Positions 11,571 through 24,500 are shown, counted from the first letter of the stretch. The stretch is DNA of 64,000 bases from Porites lutea (GCF_958299795.1 NC_133207.1:217001-281000); one strand, 5' to 3'. Program-made: numbers and translations. Notes: generated by a model not told the origin, from the letters alone.

Positions 11571-12786
11571 TTAAACTTCATGTCATAGAGTCGAAGAATA
11601 TATAAATAACAAACCTAGAGAAAATGGAAATGTGGCAGGCTTTAAATGATCAAGTCAATGATTGGTTGTTTTCTATGCTTATAAGTGTATATGTTACACA
11701 GTAGTCACACAACAGGCATAAAATAATGCCCAGGCCATAAAGAAGTGATGTAGAAGTATTATCAGCTGTTTAATAGAGTTAAACTTTCAGTTTCTTTCAA
11801 AAGTTGTCTTGTATTTGTGTTAGGTTAAGGTTATTTAAACAGGTAAACTTGGTAACCATGCATTCTCTCACAGGTCACTTTGCTCGTCTTGCAAAACAAT
11901 TTTGGAGAGCTCCCTTGCAGGCTATATTTACCCCAGGTGGTGATGTACTGCTAGGAGGGTATGGTTTTTGGCTTTTGACTTGATTAGGGAATATGATTTT
12001 GTAGCGGCATGTCCTAGATAGGGTATTATGTTCTTCATAAAGAAAGAAGCAACAGCCCTTTAGGGCTTGATTATCAGCCTTTGTTCAGGAAACCAGCCTG
12101 TATTTCTACCCTAAAATAACTCCAGCCATCTCTTCTTGGAGCAGACCCAAGAGAGTGGCAGAAATCAAGCCTACTGCCCACACAGTTTGAACCTTTGTCC
12201 TAAACAAGGTTCTAAAACAGATTTTCCCCATACAATCAAACATAGCTGCTTTTTAGGTTTCTTTTTGTTCTTAATCCAAATTCTGAGTTAAGTGTCTTTC
12301 CCCCATCCCCTGCTGTTGCTTCAAAGAACAAATTATGGACAAATGTTTGCCCTGAGAATGTTTTTTACATGATTATCAACCCTTTGAACACATTTGCCTC
12401 TCCTTGCATTAGGGACATTTTGCCAGGCAGCCAATAGCTAACAGCTATTGATGCCATTTACTTAGGAAACAGAAACACCCAAGGAAGCTCTGCCTATCTC
12501 TACACTATGACAGCAATGCTTCTAATATATCGTAGGGGACTGTAGATTGCTATAACAACATTACATTGATATTTACACTGAAATAAACTAAGTAAGTTGT
12601 TAACAAAATAAACTTATACTAGTTATAGTTATTGCTAAGTGCCAAAAAGCAAAGATTATACCTATACACTCACGCTGTTCAATTTGTGTAGACATGTAAT
12701 GCATTGTAGTAATTTTAAAAAAATTAATTGAAAAAATAGATTGAAATAAATTCAATTGCATAAGGGAAAAATACTGTGTAATAGTG
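11571..12786. other. Intergenic region downstream of BAF
   Basis: AT-rich sequence that may hold the BAF 3' UTR; AATAAA occurs at 12582-12587 but is far from the stop codon. I see no gene or clear repeat. Confidence 0.4.
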
Positions 12787-13567
12787 CAAACTTAAAGCAA
12801 GGGGCACACATACACCAAACCATGGACTGGCCAGTACCTCACGCATGCGCACAGCCATATCACACAGGCAGTGGCAGCCATGGACACTAATAATTGGTGT
12901 CCATGGCTGCCACTATTTGGGGCTCATTATCATCGCATAATCATTGAGTCAATGAACAGGGAAAACTCGTGTCTCCAAGACCCTTTACTGCTGAGGCGAC
13001 TCCTTTAAGCGCCAGCTCCACACAACACATGTGGGAGCTGTTGCCTGGGAACCGCAAATCAATTCTCCCATGACATGCGTGGGGAAGGTAGATCACAAGT
13101 TACTGTGAATTGTGTGTCAGGAAATTAAAGCAAGAAGCACACATACACCAACCCACATTAATTTGATCCGCTTCCAAGAATCAGTCAGTTCGGACCCACA
13201 GAAGACGCAACCAATATTCGAAGATCAAAGAAAATTAACTACAGTACATGTCGCCGTGTATAGAAATGTACCGAAGAATCTTTTTCAAAATGTAGGGATT
13301 TGTTCCGAAAAAACTATTTCGAATGTCATTTGGGTGGCTAAGGGAACGCTTGATGTAATTTTGAGCCAAATGAATAAGAAAATTGAAGACCGGTTTCACT
13401 TCCAGTGATATCGGAGACGCCTAAATTATCAATTTTCCAGTTACGTCACAGACAAGGTCAACGGGTCACGCGTCCAGCCGTCTCTCTTCGGGGAGGATCA
13501 AAGACCGGTCCCGGGAGACGGCGGAAATCGAGCCTAGGTGTATGTGTGCCCCTTGCTTTAAGTTTGT
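12787..13567. mobile_element. 781-bp TIR element with 30-bp ends (CAAACTTAAAGCAAGG)
   Basis: The left end (12787 onward) begins CAAACTTAAAGCAAGGGGCA. The right end, finishing at 13567, is its reverse complement over about 30 bases. A third, slightly diverged copy of the left end (TTAAAGCAAGAAGCACAC) occurs internally near 13124-13150, suggesting a nested or rearranged pair. A separate 45-bp palindrome (GGCAGCCATGGACAC...) sits at 12870-12914. Open frames inside have no protein resemblance. Confidence 0.75.
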
Positions 13568-14032
13568 CTTTTGAAAGGAGTGAACCAAACTTCTCTACTG
13601 CATAAAGAATTGGAAATCCCGACTTTACTTCCTTGCGCGTTTTTCGAGATACTGAATTTCCATTTTGTCTGAAGTTGCGTACATTATTTTGCGTAAAATT
13701 TAGTGGTCTTGTAAGTCAATTTAGAATCCTCGAAAAAATAGTTCTATATTTGGTCTCTTTTTAAAGCTTAATAAGATTTGTGGTGAGCCGATGAAGCCTT
13801 CCAAATTATTTTCCTTCAAAGATGCAATAAATTTTACCGCATTGTTCCAACAAGCAAATTCGACAACTATCTCCTTTGATGCAAATGAATATCCACCCGC
13901 CAATTGGTTGAAGACGTTACGAGCACAGGACTCACAAACACGCACATGGCTCGTGGATTCTGTATCACGTGTTTGCTCAAAAACAATGCATTCTCTGTTC
14001 TGCATTACGTCACAAATGTTGCCTTACATTAC

Positions 14033-15460
14033 AGTATGTTGCCCAGTATCCGGACACTTCAGTTTAAAATTGCAATAACTTTCCTTTGTTAATCGCAAGA
14101 GCTCTGAAATTTGGCCCAGAGAAAATCTATCTAGTCTTTAATATGACGAAAGACAGTTTAACTTTTTTGCCTTTGTTTCCATCGCTGAATTAATATTTTT
14201 GCAGAGCGCCTATGTTGCCCAGTATCCGGACAGCTGGCCTAGTATCCGGACACAACAATAACAACGTAATTGTACATAAATTTCGACAGGCAAGCGACTT
14301 ATAAGCTTCTCTTGCACTTGCAAAGTAGTCTGGCAATCGATTCCGAAAATATAACCTAGCATCGTGAAATAAAACATAACAAATGACTGGGGTATGGTGG
14401 GGAACGCGAGCCGCTGTTTTAAAAATGGTATAATTTCTCACTTCTTTGTCTAGGAACTTTTTCACTGATTTAAGGAAAGCATCCGTGGACATGCCGAAGC
14501 CGCAGTTTGCAAGCTCAATGAGCCAATCTGCAAACGACTTTCTTTCTTCATTTTTTATTTAAAGACAAGCTTGGGGAAGGGACCTCAACCCGACGGTCAA
14601 AGGTCACTCTCCTATTTAGTCTGACCTGCAGTGTTGATTTCTTCATGCTCAGTCCCCACAATAAGCCTACTTTTCTAGCACTAATTCCTCCTTCTTTCAC
14701 ATCTCTCAATCCCTTTGTGACATTTTTTAGACCATTGCAACCCCATTCTAGCAGTCCCAACTGGGAAAAGTATGAGAATTCCAGGTTCAACTCGGACGCT
14801 TTCAGTTATATATAGAAAATGCAGTCACGCGAAAGAAGCGGCGCACACGAAATCAAGTCGCCTCTGAATGAGTGAAGAAAATTTCCATACGGAGTTGAGT
14901 AGAGTTACATTTTACGACTATATCATATATCCTAAGCTTTAATTATAGTCACTGATATGAAATAAATCTTATCCGGAGAATGTACACAGCTTATTCATCG
15001 ATTGTGTACAGCAAAGAAAAAACTGTCCGGATATTGGGCACATGACATCAAAACTTAGTGAATGTTTCTGGCTTCCGTTATTCCAAACAAATCGAATTTC
15101 AAGAAGAATTAATGAACTTTCTGAAAACCTGACTTCCTTAAGTATCTTCACTTTAAAAATAAGACAGTTTCTTTGAAAATAACACACATTACGCTCCCTT
15201 TTCTGACCAGCACTAACTTTACTGCGCAGTAAACAGCGTAAATATTAGCCATGAAAAGTTTATTCACCTGAACAGAACGGCGTCTTCTGCGACTGTTTCG
15301 CAAGCTTTCAAATCGCCAAAACTTTCATCTTAAGGCTGAAATGTTCAGCTTTCATTCGAAATACTTCGTTTACCGATAACTGAAAAGGGTGCCTCAAAAA
15401 TTGAGTTTTTGTTTCAAGTGTCCGGATACTGGTACCGTCCGGATACTGGGCAACATACTG
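14033..15460. mobile_element. 1.4-kb TIR element inserted at TA, Tc1/pogo-like ends
   Basis: Ends read CAGTATGTTGCCCAGTATCC inward on both sides and are bordered by TA on each side, a structure typical of Tc1/mariner/pogo elements. The core motif CAGTATCCGGACA recurs near both ends (around 14231, 15024, 15421), as expected of transposase-binding subterminal repeats. No transposase is recognisable; a minus-strand open frame of 100 codons at 14190-14492 has no similarity that I can name. Probably a non-autonomous derivative. Confidence 0.75.
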
Positions 15461-16279
15461 TACTATATGTTACATCGATACAAGATTTTGTCTGCCCCTG
15501 GAACTATCGCGCACGTCTCTATTAGGCTGCCACCTCCCAGCCTTGCATCTTCGCGAGGCTGCTTGTTGGCAACCAGTAATCTTGTGATACAAAAGAAGTA
15601 AGCCAAAGAGAGAAAACCAGTATTGTACATGTAACTTACAGGTACATTCATTGTAGATGAAGTAACGCAGAGAACTGCAGTGCCACGCCAAACCTGTATC
15701 ATTGTTCATAAAACCAAAAAAACATTCAATCAATGATTACCTTTATTTTCCCAAACACAATACCATTATTACAAGACAACATAAAAACACTAACATTAAT
15801 AATAGATCTTTCTAGCAGTTTGCCCCACTGAGCACACCCAATAAAACAAGGGTGAAGAATTTTCAACAAATTGCTGCACTTTTCAAGCCTAGCCTTGAGT
15901 TGGTACTATTCTTCACAGGAATACGGGCAACTGTCCAATACAATATTAACAGCTTGGCTGTATGTTTTCAGAAAAAATATAACAAAAAAAATTGCATTTC
16001 CGCATGCAATAAATACTTAAATGTTATAATATATAGTGGAGTACATACTTTTCTACTTTTAATGTCAACTTGAGACTTAAGCCTTTCAACACTACCTTCT
16101 GGCTTGCAAAGTGAGATACTACATGCAAACTTGTTATGCTCAAAAGATGATTTTAATTATTTAAGGGCAATTTTAGATGAATATGTAATATTAGTCATTA
16201 AACTTCAGTGGCATATACTGGTATTTCCACAGTTAGCCCAGTTTGAAATTCAGGTTTCTAAGACAGATATTCCCTTCCA
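15461..16279. other. Repeat-flanked intergenic stretch, nothing recognised
   Basis: AT-rich, no coding similarity and no inverted repeat that I can see. Confidence 0.4.
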
Positions 16280-17215
16280 AAATTGCCTCATCCTCGGAGA
16301 CCCAGGGGCAGTGAGTCGGGCTGGGATAAAAGGCGCGACAAAGGTTTTCAGCGACTCTCACCGAACCATTTCCAAACACCGGCTCCCGATTGTGCACGAA
16401 AAATGCTTGGTATTATTGTGCCCAATCGGTGAACAGCATCTCCTGATCTCTTTTTGTGAGTTCGTACACTACAGCTATTGACTCGATCACTGCTTGTCTA
16501 GCTCACGCACCAAAGAAATGCACCCAGTTTTTTCAGTCTCTATCATGATTATTCCAATTGCTTACCTGTTCAAATACAAGCAAACTCTTCTGGAGCTGAA
16601 TTCCTATCAACCATATCCAAGTTCAGAAAGAGAAAGAAAATTTTGTCACTGCTTGTCTACATCCTCCAAAAACATGAAATTTGGCATTTTCACATTGTAG
16701 TTGTGCAGTGGCGGCAAAGAAATGTACAAAAACGCCTGATGCACGTGTAAAGTCAAGTCAAGCCTTGTCAAGATACTGCTTTTTCGGTGTTCTTGTTGTC
16801 GTCGCCGTCGTGGCATCTTACACTCCCTAATAATTACAATCCCTTGTTATCGGTCAGAAGCAGAATTTTCTCGGTACAAATTGAAATGCTACTGTTGGTA
16901 GCATGCAATGTTTTTTCAACTCATCAGTAGGTCCTTCGTTTCTGATTTGAGAGTTTCCCTTGCAAGCACAACCTTGGCGAGACAATAGCCATTGTGTACA
17001 TACACACGAAAAGAACTCAGGAGATGCTGTTCGCCGATTGGGCACAAAAATACAAAGCATTTTTTGCACCCAATCAGGAGCCAGCATCCACTTGACCGTT
17101 TGGAAATGGTCCAGTAAGATTTGGGGCTTTTTTTATCTGTGCTTGAAATCTTTCATTGCATCTTTTCTCTCAACCTGATTGACTACCCCTTGGTCTCTGA
17201 GGATGAAATTGCCCC
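16280..17215. mobile_element. 0.94-kb long-armed fold-back element
   Basis: The left arm starts near AATTGCCTCATCCTCGGAGA and its diverged inverse, TCTCTGAGGATGAAATTGCC, closes the right arm. The arms are about 200 bases each; the clearest inner match is TTGTGCCCAATCGGTGAACA (left) with the inverse TGTTCGCCGATTGGGCACAA (right). Arms have diverged, so the copy is old. No coding potential. Confidence 0.75.
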
Positions 17216-17440
17216 ATTACTATCTAACAAATAAATCATAAGAAGCATTCTTTTAGCCAATTTCCAGAGACAAAGGAGCCGCTTGACAAGGCATAGTCAA
17301 GGTTTTTAGCTTTAGGTGTCTGCATATTATTGTCATATTATTCATAAACTAATAATTAAACTAAAAACTAAAAATAGTTTTACCAGCCAAAGTTGTGAAT
17401 TTTAACTAATGACAAAAAACAAACTGCTCAAGATGAACCA

Positions 17441-18319
17441 TTACTGCTTGAATGGTTGTCCAGTGCTTCCTTGGTACACTGCCTGGGCAGGGGGGTATGG
17501 AGCTGACCCTTGTGCCCCAAGGGGAGGGTATGCTGTTACTCCAGAGGCCTGAGGAGGAACATAAGGAGGTGGTGCATCACCTACTGGTTGGTAGAATCCT
17601 CCTGGTGGTGGGTTGTATCCCATAGTAGGTGGTTGGTTGAATCCCACAGGTGGCGGCTGGTTGTATCCCACAGGCGGCGGCTGGTTGTATCCCACAGGCA
17701 GCGGCTGTTGAATGGTCTGCTGTGTTGTTGTTGTTGCAGTGACTCTCGCACCCATGGGTTGTGTGACTAAAACTGTTCCTGGGTGGTGACGATGACGATA
17801 ATACGGGCAACAAGCACAGCAGCAGCAAGCCAGTATGGAAATCACAATGGCAGCGAGAACCAAACAGCCAAAGACAATGCCTCCAATGGCTGCCCCAGTG
17901 AGGCTGTGGGAACAAACGCTCTTACAGGTATCATCCGAGTCACAGCACTCTCCAGAATCACAGTCCGAATTGTACGAGCACGAGTAACAGTTTTTTCGAC
18001 AACCACCGTCGAAGCATTTCTTTTTGCAGTCGCCACTGTGACAGCATTCTCCGGTATCACACTGATAACTGTACAAGCAGAAGGAACAGTATTCTCTGCA
18101 GCCGCCGTCTGAACATTTCCTCTTGCACTTGGAACTCTTGCAGCATTCTCCCGTGCCGCACTCGTAATCGTAGGAACAGAGGTAGCATTTTTGTCTACAG
18201 ACGTTATCTGAACAGCACGTCTCTAAGGATTCACAGTCAGAATAAGAAGTGCAATAAGTAGCACCTCCTAAGTGCAAAAAGCAAAAAAAAAGCAACAACC
18301 CAACTTCCTTGAACGCCAT
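17441..18319 (-). CDS. Cys-rich type I membrane protein with PPxY cytoplasmic tail
   Basis: Single-exon frame of 292 residues from ATG at 18319 to TAA at 17441. A hydrophobic signal peptide (about residues 1-20) precedes three to four Cys-rich units of about 37 residues built on YxCxxxxECCxSxxCKxKC-like spacing, with two Cys pairs (CC) per unit. A transmembrane helix follows (about 140-162), then a CCCCACC juxtamembrane cluster suited to palmitoylation. The cytoplasmic tail is Pro/Gln/Gly/Tyr-rich with repeated PPPVGYNQ and a PPPYVPP motif that could bind WW domains. This architecture resembles Shisa or CYYR1-type proteins, but I cannot assign it to a named family. It is divergent from the BRMS1 homologue, with 227 bp between start codons. 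Confidence 0.75.
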   Translation of the reverse strand: MAFKEVGLLLFFCFLHLGGATYCTSYSDCESLETCCSDNVCRQKCYLCSYDYECGTGECCKSSKCKRKCSDGGCREYCSFCLYSYQCDTGECCHSGDCKKKCFDGGCRKNCYSCSYNSDCDSGECCDSDDTCKSVCSHSLTGAAIGGIVFGCLVLAAIVISILACCCCACCPYYRHRHHPGTVLVTQPMGARVTATTTTQQTIQQPLPVGYNQPPPVGYNQPPPVGFNQPPTMGYNPPPGGFYQPVGDAPPPYVPPQASGVTAYPPLGAQGSAPYPPAQAVYQGSTGQPFKQ

Positions 18320-18546
18320 TATTAAGACGCAATGGATGATGGGACGATTTTCGGCACAGCCCAAAACAAAGTACCACCTTGCCAAGAGGAAGTTGTAGAC
18401 ATTTGATGATGACTTACATGTTGAAAGGAGCTTAACGCATGGCAAGATATGTTTTAGCCGCTGTGTTATTTTGTTAGTTTTTGTGTTTTCAGTGTTTTCC
18501 GAGTAATTTCTTTGGTGTTTTCCACCAAAAACTTGAAATTTTAGGT
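18320..18546. promoter_or_regulatory. Short divergent promoter region, Cys-rich gene and BRMS1 homologue
   Basis: 227 bp separates two divergent ATGs (18319 minus, 18547 plus), so both transcripts must start here or within an untranslated exon. No TATA box was identified. Confidence 0.5.
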
Positions 18547-21500
18547 ATGCCTTCCGTCGAAGGTGAAGAAAATGGTGAGGATGAGGTAGAAAGAAGCCCT
18601 AATGAGGACGAAAACATGAGTGAAGACGAGGATGAAGAGAGTAGCTTGAGCTCGGACGAGTCATCCTCCGAGTCGAGCAGTTAGTGTTTTCAATTTTCCG
18701 CGCTTTTTTTTTTTCGTCTCATAATTTCGTCTGCCTTCCTGTTAGTTTTAGTATGGTTTTAATGAATCTTTTTTATTTAGTTGACGAAACAGAGAATGAG
18801 AGAAGGAGAAATGAGTGTCTGAACGATATGGCTGACTTGGAAAGACAGTTTAGCGACCTCAAAGAGCAGTTAGTATCAACAGAAGTTTCTTTATAATTCT
18901 AATACTTTAATCCATTCTGTCAGGCGATATGCAGTTTTCTTCTTCAATACAATTTTTGTTTTCAGGCTTTACCGAGAGCGCATTAGCCAAGTCGAAAAGA
19001 AGCTAAACGAAGTGACTGCAGGCAAGTGCAGAATGTAAATTTAGTTTTCTCTAGGGTGAGCAGGGGTAGGTGGCTGTTAAGTCATTCAGTCCCCTGACCT
19101 TGCTTTCCCTGCGGGGGTACTTAACAAAGTTTTATATGGGAAGGTTCCACCGCAAGGTCCATCCCCTTACCATGAATTTCATTAAGACCTGGCTGTCGGC
19201 AAATTTGCTGGCTATTTCCCGTGAACTGGTTGCTTTGGAAATTACCTCAGTTTTTACGAATAACGTGAGAAACATTTGCTGCAGAACACAAACCTTGGAT
19301 TGGTAAAGTTTTGTTCTTGAAAAACCAAAGAATCTCGCCCCAGTAATTCTTAGTAGGTTTTATTGTTCAATTATCAAAGCTGAACACACTGCTGAGCAGC
19401 CTTGCATTTACCCAAAACCATGGAGTCTGGGTGCCAAAGCAGCACAATGCTTGCGCAAATTCCCACACATTTTCTCGATGTACAGCAAGGCCAAGCAGCG
19501 TTTACAAAGAATGCTGCTTGACCTGATTCAACCTCAAGAAAAGTGCCAAGAAACGAGACAGGTAAAATGTCCTTTGTTTTTTAGTATGATAATCCTCAAA
19601 CACCTCTTTTTAAAGAAAAGATGCATTATTCATATTTATGAAGGAATTAAAAAAAATGGAGTATTCATGTGCTGTCACTGAATAAAAAAGCCAAAATTTA
19701 GTGATGTCTGTGTTCTGTTCAAACACTCTAATTTTTCCTCCAGAATGCTGGAAGTGCATTCTAAGAGGCCCAGATGTCAAACTTTTCAGGGGGGGATGTA
19801 GGGTGCATGCTCCCAGACCCCCCTAGAAACTTGCGCAAGTTGCACACAAGTCGCACCTTTGGTGCTAGTTTTTTGTTTCTCCGCCTATTCCAGAGCTTTT
19901 GCCACATACTTAAAATCTTATTGAAAACCATGCCTTACCCTGTACATTGTTTTACAGAAAAGGTACCGTAAATGATTGATTAAGCACCACAGCGCTTTTT
20001 TCATTCAACTGTTATAGGTGCGGTGCTTACACGAGAGCGGCGCTTGTTCGAGAGCAGAGCTTATTTCAACTATGGGTAAAACATTAAGGGGAATATAGAG
20101 AGAATTAAGTGAGGCGCGTACTTAGTATGCACAATTTAGCATAAAATGTGTCGTACACCTTGAACTGTTATATGAACTTGGTTTCAAGAGTTTCTCTACA
20201 TTCAATTTTTAGAACTCATGAGTTGGTCAAGTTTTTATTTCTCAAGTGATATCAAGCACCATAACAACTTAGTGCCGTAGTGCTTATTTGAGAACAGTGC
20301 TTATTAGAATATTTTCAGTAAAGGTGCAGCACTTATTTGAGAGTGGTGCTTAATCAATCATTTACGGTACCCCTTTTGTATACCTCCTATTGACAAACGG
20401 CACTCCTTTCACATACCTATTTTACAACGCTGCATTTCTTTCATCACTGTTGTAAATGAACTGTCTTTCAAATACGAATAAATCACAACATTTTCTTCAC
20501 ATTTCATCTTGTCTCTATGGTGCTTTCCACCTTAAATATAGCTTAACTGACTGCATTCTCTTAAAAACCTTTTCATAGGAACTTCAATATACCCTGCCAC
20601 TTATGGGAATATGTTATAGATTTATGTGTCAGAACATAATGGGCCATTCTGATGTTTAGCCTCACTTTTCACCATAATGTGTTTCTTGTTGGCACCTAAT
20701 AAAAATATGAATATTTGATGCCTTTGTAACAAACAGCAAGTGAACCAAATGTGAGGGTAAGATGGTACAGAGCTGCCAGAGCAGATAATTGATTATTCAA
20801 TTTATTCTCTTGATTGGCCTTATCAATAATCACAAGCCTTGGGCGTATATCATCTATTATGTCAATAACAGATACAGTGATAGAACGCTTGACACTTAAA
20901 TAACGTTTTACTACTACTTCTACTACTAATAATAATATAACTAATAATTCAAAATCAATGGTGTCAATCATTTGGCTGGTTTGTAGAAGATGTCCCTGCA
21001 GTTATGTTGGTTGATATGTCCCTCTGCTAGGAATTAAACTTTTTTCAATAACAAGCAGAGCTTGATTAATAATTCCTGTCATAATTTGTCTCTTATTACA
21101 GAATCTGCTATGGAGTATACAGGACCTGTAAATGAGCTTAAGGAAATGTGTGAGATAAGAATAGAAGTGGCAGGGATTTTACGTGACTGCAGGGTGAGTT
21201 ATAACTTACTTCCTTGTTCAAAACAGAATCGAGATTTCTCTTAGGAAAGTTACATTGGTCTTGTGAAGGCAGCCATTTTATCCTATTGTGCTGTCACCAA
21301 ATCAGTATACCGCACTAAATACTTCTAAGTTTTAAATGCTGTGTTAAAATATTTTTACATTTTAACCCTTTAAGCCCCAATATCCACAAACAAATTCTCC
21401 AAACTGATCTCTATACATTTCCGTACAGAATTAGTTGGGAGAAATTGATAAAAGATCAGAGATTTTTCTCTTAGTGATCATTTGATTAATTCTCATAGAT

Positions 21501-24500
21501 GTTGCACTTGACAATCTATGGATATTGTTAGGAGAAAATTAATGTTGGTCACTATTGGGACTTAAAGGGTTAAAAGGCACTGTTATTATGTGGATCACTA
21601 GAATAGTCCAGTTTCGAATTAAAAATTACCGCTGAATATAAACATTAACGACACATTCATACAGGGTTAGCCTCGACGTAAAGTAAAATATTCACAGATT
21701 CTGGCCAGTAAGTGTTTGAAATTTGAATATACACAATAGACAGACTAATAAACAGATCTTTTTCTCGTTGGAATTTGTGTATAAATTATTTCAGATCCAG
21801 GCTAAAGCTGTAAAAAATGCGTCTTCACTTCTTTAATTCAGCGGTCATAGCGAACTCAAAAATGGACTATTTAGTGAACATACACTGTAGATAGAGATGG
21901 ATTCTTTTCTGAAACATTGTGTTATTGATTTTTCTTTTTCAACAAGCTGTTTGAAATTGTTGTTTCAGTTAGGGAATGTGAAACACAAATATGACGCAGA
22001 TGAACAAGCAGCCATTCAGCACTTTGAGGTGAGTCAAGTTTACAAAATAAGTTTCATCAAGATCTCATCTAGTTCTCCTTTGTAGTTGTACACCATTCTA
22101 AAAATCCCATGGGTGGTACTGGTCCCTTTATGATGGAAACACTGCACTAATGATTGAGGTTCTCTGCAAAGAAAGTTCCCTCTTAATTACTTATCTATTT
22201 GCTTTCTTATTGCAGAGTGAAAAGCTGGCTCTAATGGAAAGTATGAAGCAAGAACTAGGGGAAAAAATAAGGAAGTTAGAAGAAGATAAGCAAAATATGG
22301 ACATATCAGCTGGTAATGTTATACATAACGTTTGAAGGATTGCACATGTATCCCTAATGATCATAGTGGTTCTCAAATACCAACATACTCACTTTCTTCT
22401 AGTTAATCGCCCTCTAGATAGTTTAAATAATAAAGTCAGCACACCTTTTTACACAACCCTGTAACTAGTTTGAAAGTCTTTTGATTGGTTGCCCACTGGT
22501 ATTTACTACAATATTTGTAAGAATATTACCATGAATCATTGTGAACCTTAATAATTTTTTTTTTTTTTTATATAGACATATGGCTTGAGTCACAGTCACT
22601 GAACAAGAAACACAGAAAATCATCTGATGGATCAATGATTTCTGATAAAAGAAGGAAGCCAGTCACAGTTACAGATATCCTTTTTCTGCAGTATTTTCTG
22701 TTTATTCCTTTGAGTTACTGTATAATACGGACATCTGTTCCTTACCATTACTACACTCCAATTTGTTTTCTAAGGTACAAAACTGATACATGTAGGTTGG
22801 TCCCAAATCTTTTATGCAAGACATACTCAGCATACTACTTGATGTCCTATATTCCCGACTTCTCTTTGTGCAGCTCCCTGGTGTTGTCAGCCTTCAGGTT
22901 ATGACATATGATAAACAGAAAAAACTTATGTGGTAATATATTTCCTTGACCATGTGTAAGTCCATATATTGTTTATATGTTAAGAGAAATGGACATTCTT
23001 GAAGACTGGGCAGCTATCAGAAAGGTATATGTGTAGTTGGATCAATTTAATCACCAGTTTTAGGTTTAAAAAGCTAAAATTAATTACAAACAATTTCTTT
23101 GTTTTTACTCTCCATAGGCCAAAGGAGCTTTGGCAAGAAGAAGGCAAAATAGTAAGACATGGTTAAATTATTGGTTCAAACTTCATAGCTGTTCTATCTT
23201 TACTCTTGCCAAGAAAAAATTGTTGGAAATTATGCTGCAGAGGGTGTTTCAAACGAAAGCCTTGGGAACCTTTTGTCTTCCTCTATGATCACTGGGATGA
23301 AACTGTAACACAGTTAATCCTATCAGTATGTTCTCCTTTCTTGTTTTAGCTCTCTCATTTCCCTAAATGCAATAATGGTATTATTATTATTATTATTTAT
23401 AGTGTTATAATTTTTCTTTTGTTTTTGTATCTGTAGGTGGTTGCCAGTTAGAGAATAGTCCTTTTAGTGCAAGATATGAAGATGGAAAACTGTATTACGA
23501 AGGAGAGTGGTATGTGGCCTATTAAAGTGAACTGTTATTTACCAAGAGCTGAATGAATAATTTTAATCAAGGTTAATAATAGTTATTAGTGTCAGCAATG
23601 TCTTTCTACCCATTCAAAACACAAGACTAAGTACAATATATCATTGCAAAATAGAGAAATTGCATTAATCTAGTGTGTTTTGATTCACTTTTGTCTCAAA
23701 GGTTCCACAAAGGTGATCATATACTGATAGAAAGCAGAAATGATACCCACTCCAGGTTTGTAAGAAATTAAATGTTACTATCATATCAGCTGTGAGTCAG
23801 CCATGGAAAGTCTTTTCTTTTTACTTGTTAGCAGTTTCAAGTACAATAGTTGCTGTTGTCAGTGTAACTGAGCAGTATCTAGAGTGCGTTAAGTGTGACT
23901 GATTAGTTAAAACAAAGTATAGCTAAAAAGGTTTTATTGAACAGAACTTCATTTCCTTTTGAAAATTATTATCAAATTTACTTTTTTTGATGAACCTTTA
24001 TCTTATTTCCTGTTTTGATTTGCTGCAACTTGAGATCATATTAGTTGTGTAAACTGCAGTACATTCTGTGCTTGTCGCAGAATTTTTTGTGAATGCACTT
24101 GACAATGTAATAATATTTATTAATTCACTTTTTTTCAGGTTTGGGTAATCTTTATTCCAAGATAATTATTATAAATTCTGTTTTGAAATTTTAAGAGTTC
24201 TGTGTAAAGATTCTTGCAGTTTTCCTAGACTGGTATCATCACAAGTCAAAAACATTTATGAACATTTTAATTTTTTTATATTTCAGTGCTTTTGTAACTG
24301 GAATCAACACTGGTGAGGTAGGTTTTTCCCCTTTTTTTGTCACTCAGTAAAAATGTGCTGGTGCAGTCAGTAGATGATTCAAATTTAATGCATCAGCCAA
24401 TTGTTGCTTTTGAATAATATTGGACATACACACACTAGTTATGTTCCTGTTATCATTGATGACATATAAACTGATAAATGGAAATTATATCTTCACTTTT

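Noticed and set aside
14190-14492. 100-codon minus-strand open frame inside the TA-flanked TIR element
   Set aside because: No transposase motif or other similarity; the frame reads through the TIR motif itself.
19380-19562. Exon-like open stretch ([20 protein letters not shown]) ending at a GTAAAA donor in BRMS1 intron 3
   Set aside because: The BRMS1 family protein is complete without it, and including it would break the conserved coiled-coil; possibly a transposon remnant.
22951-22961. AG acceptor at 22960 for the U12-type intron
   Set aside because: Ending the intron after this AG shifts the frame and destroys the conserved PYIVYML block; AA at 22958-22959 keeps it.
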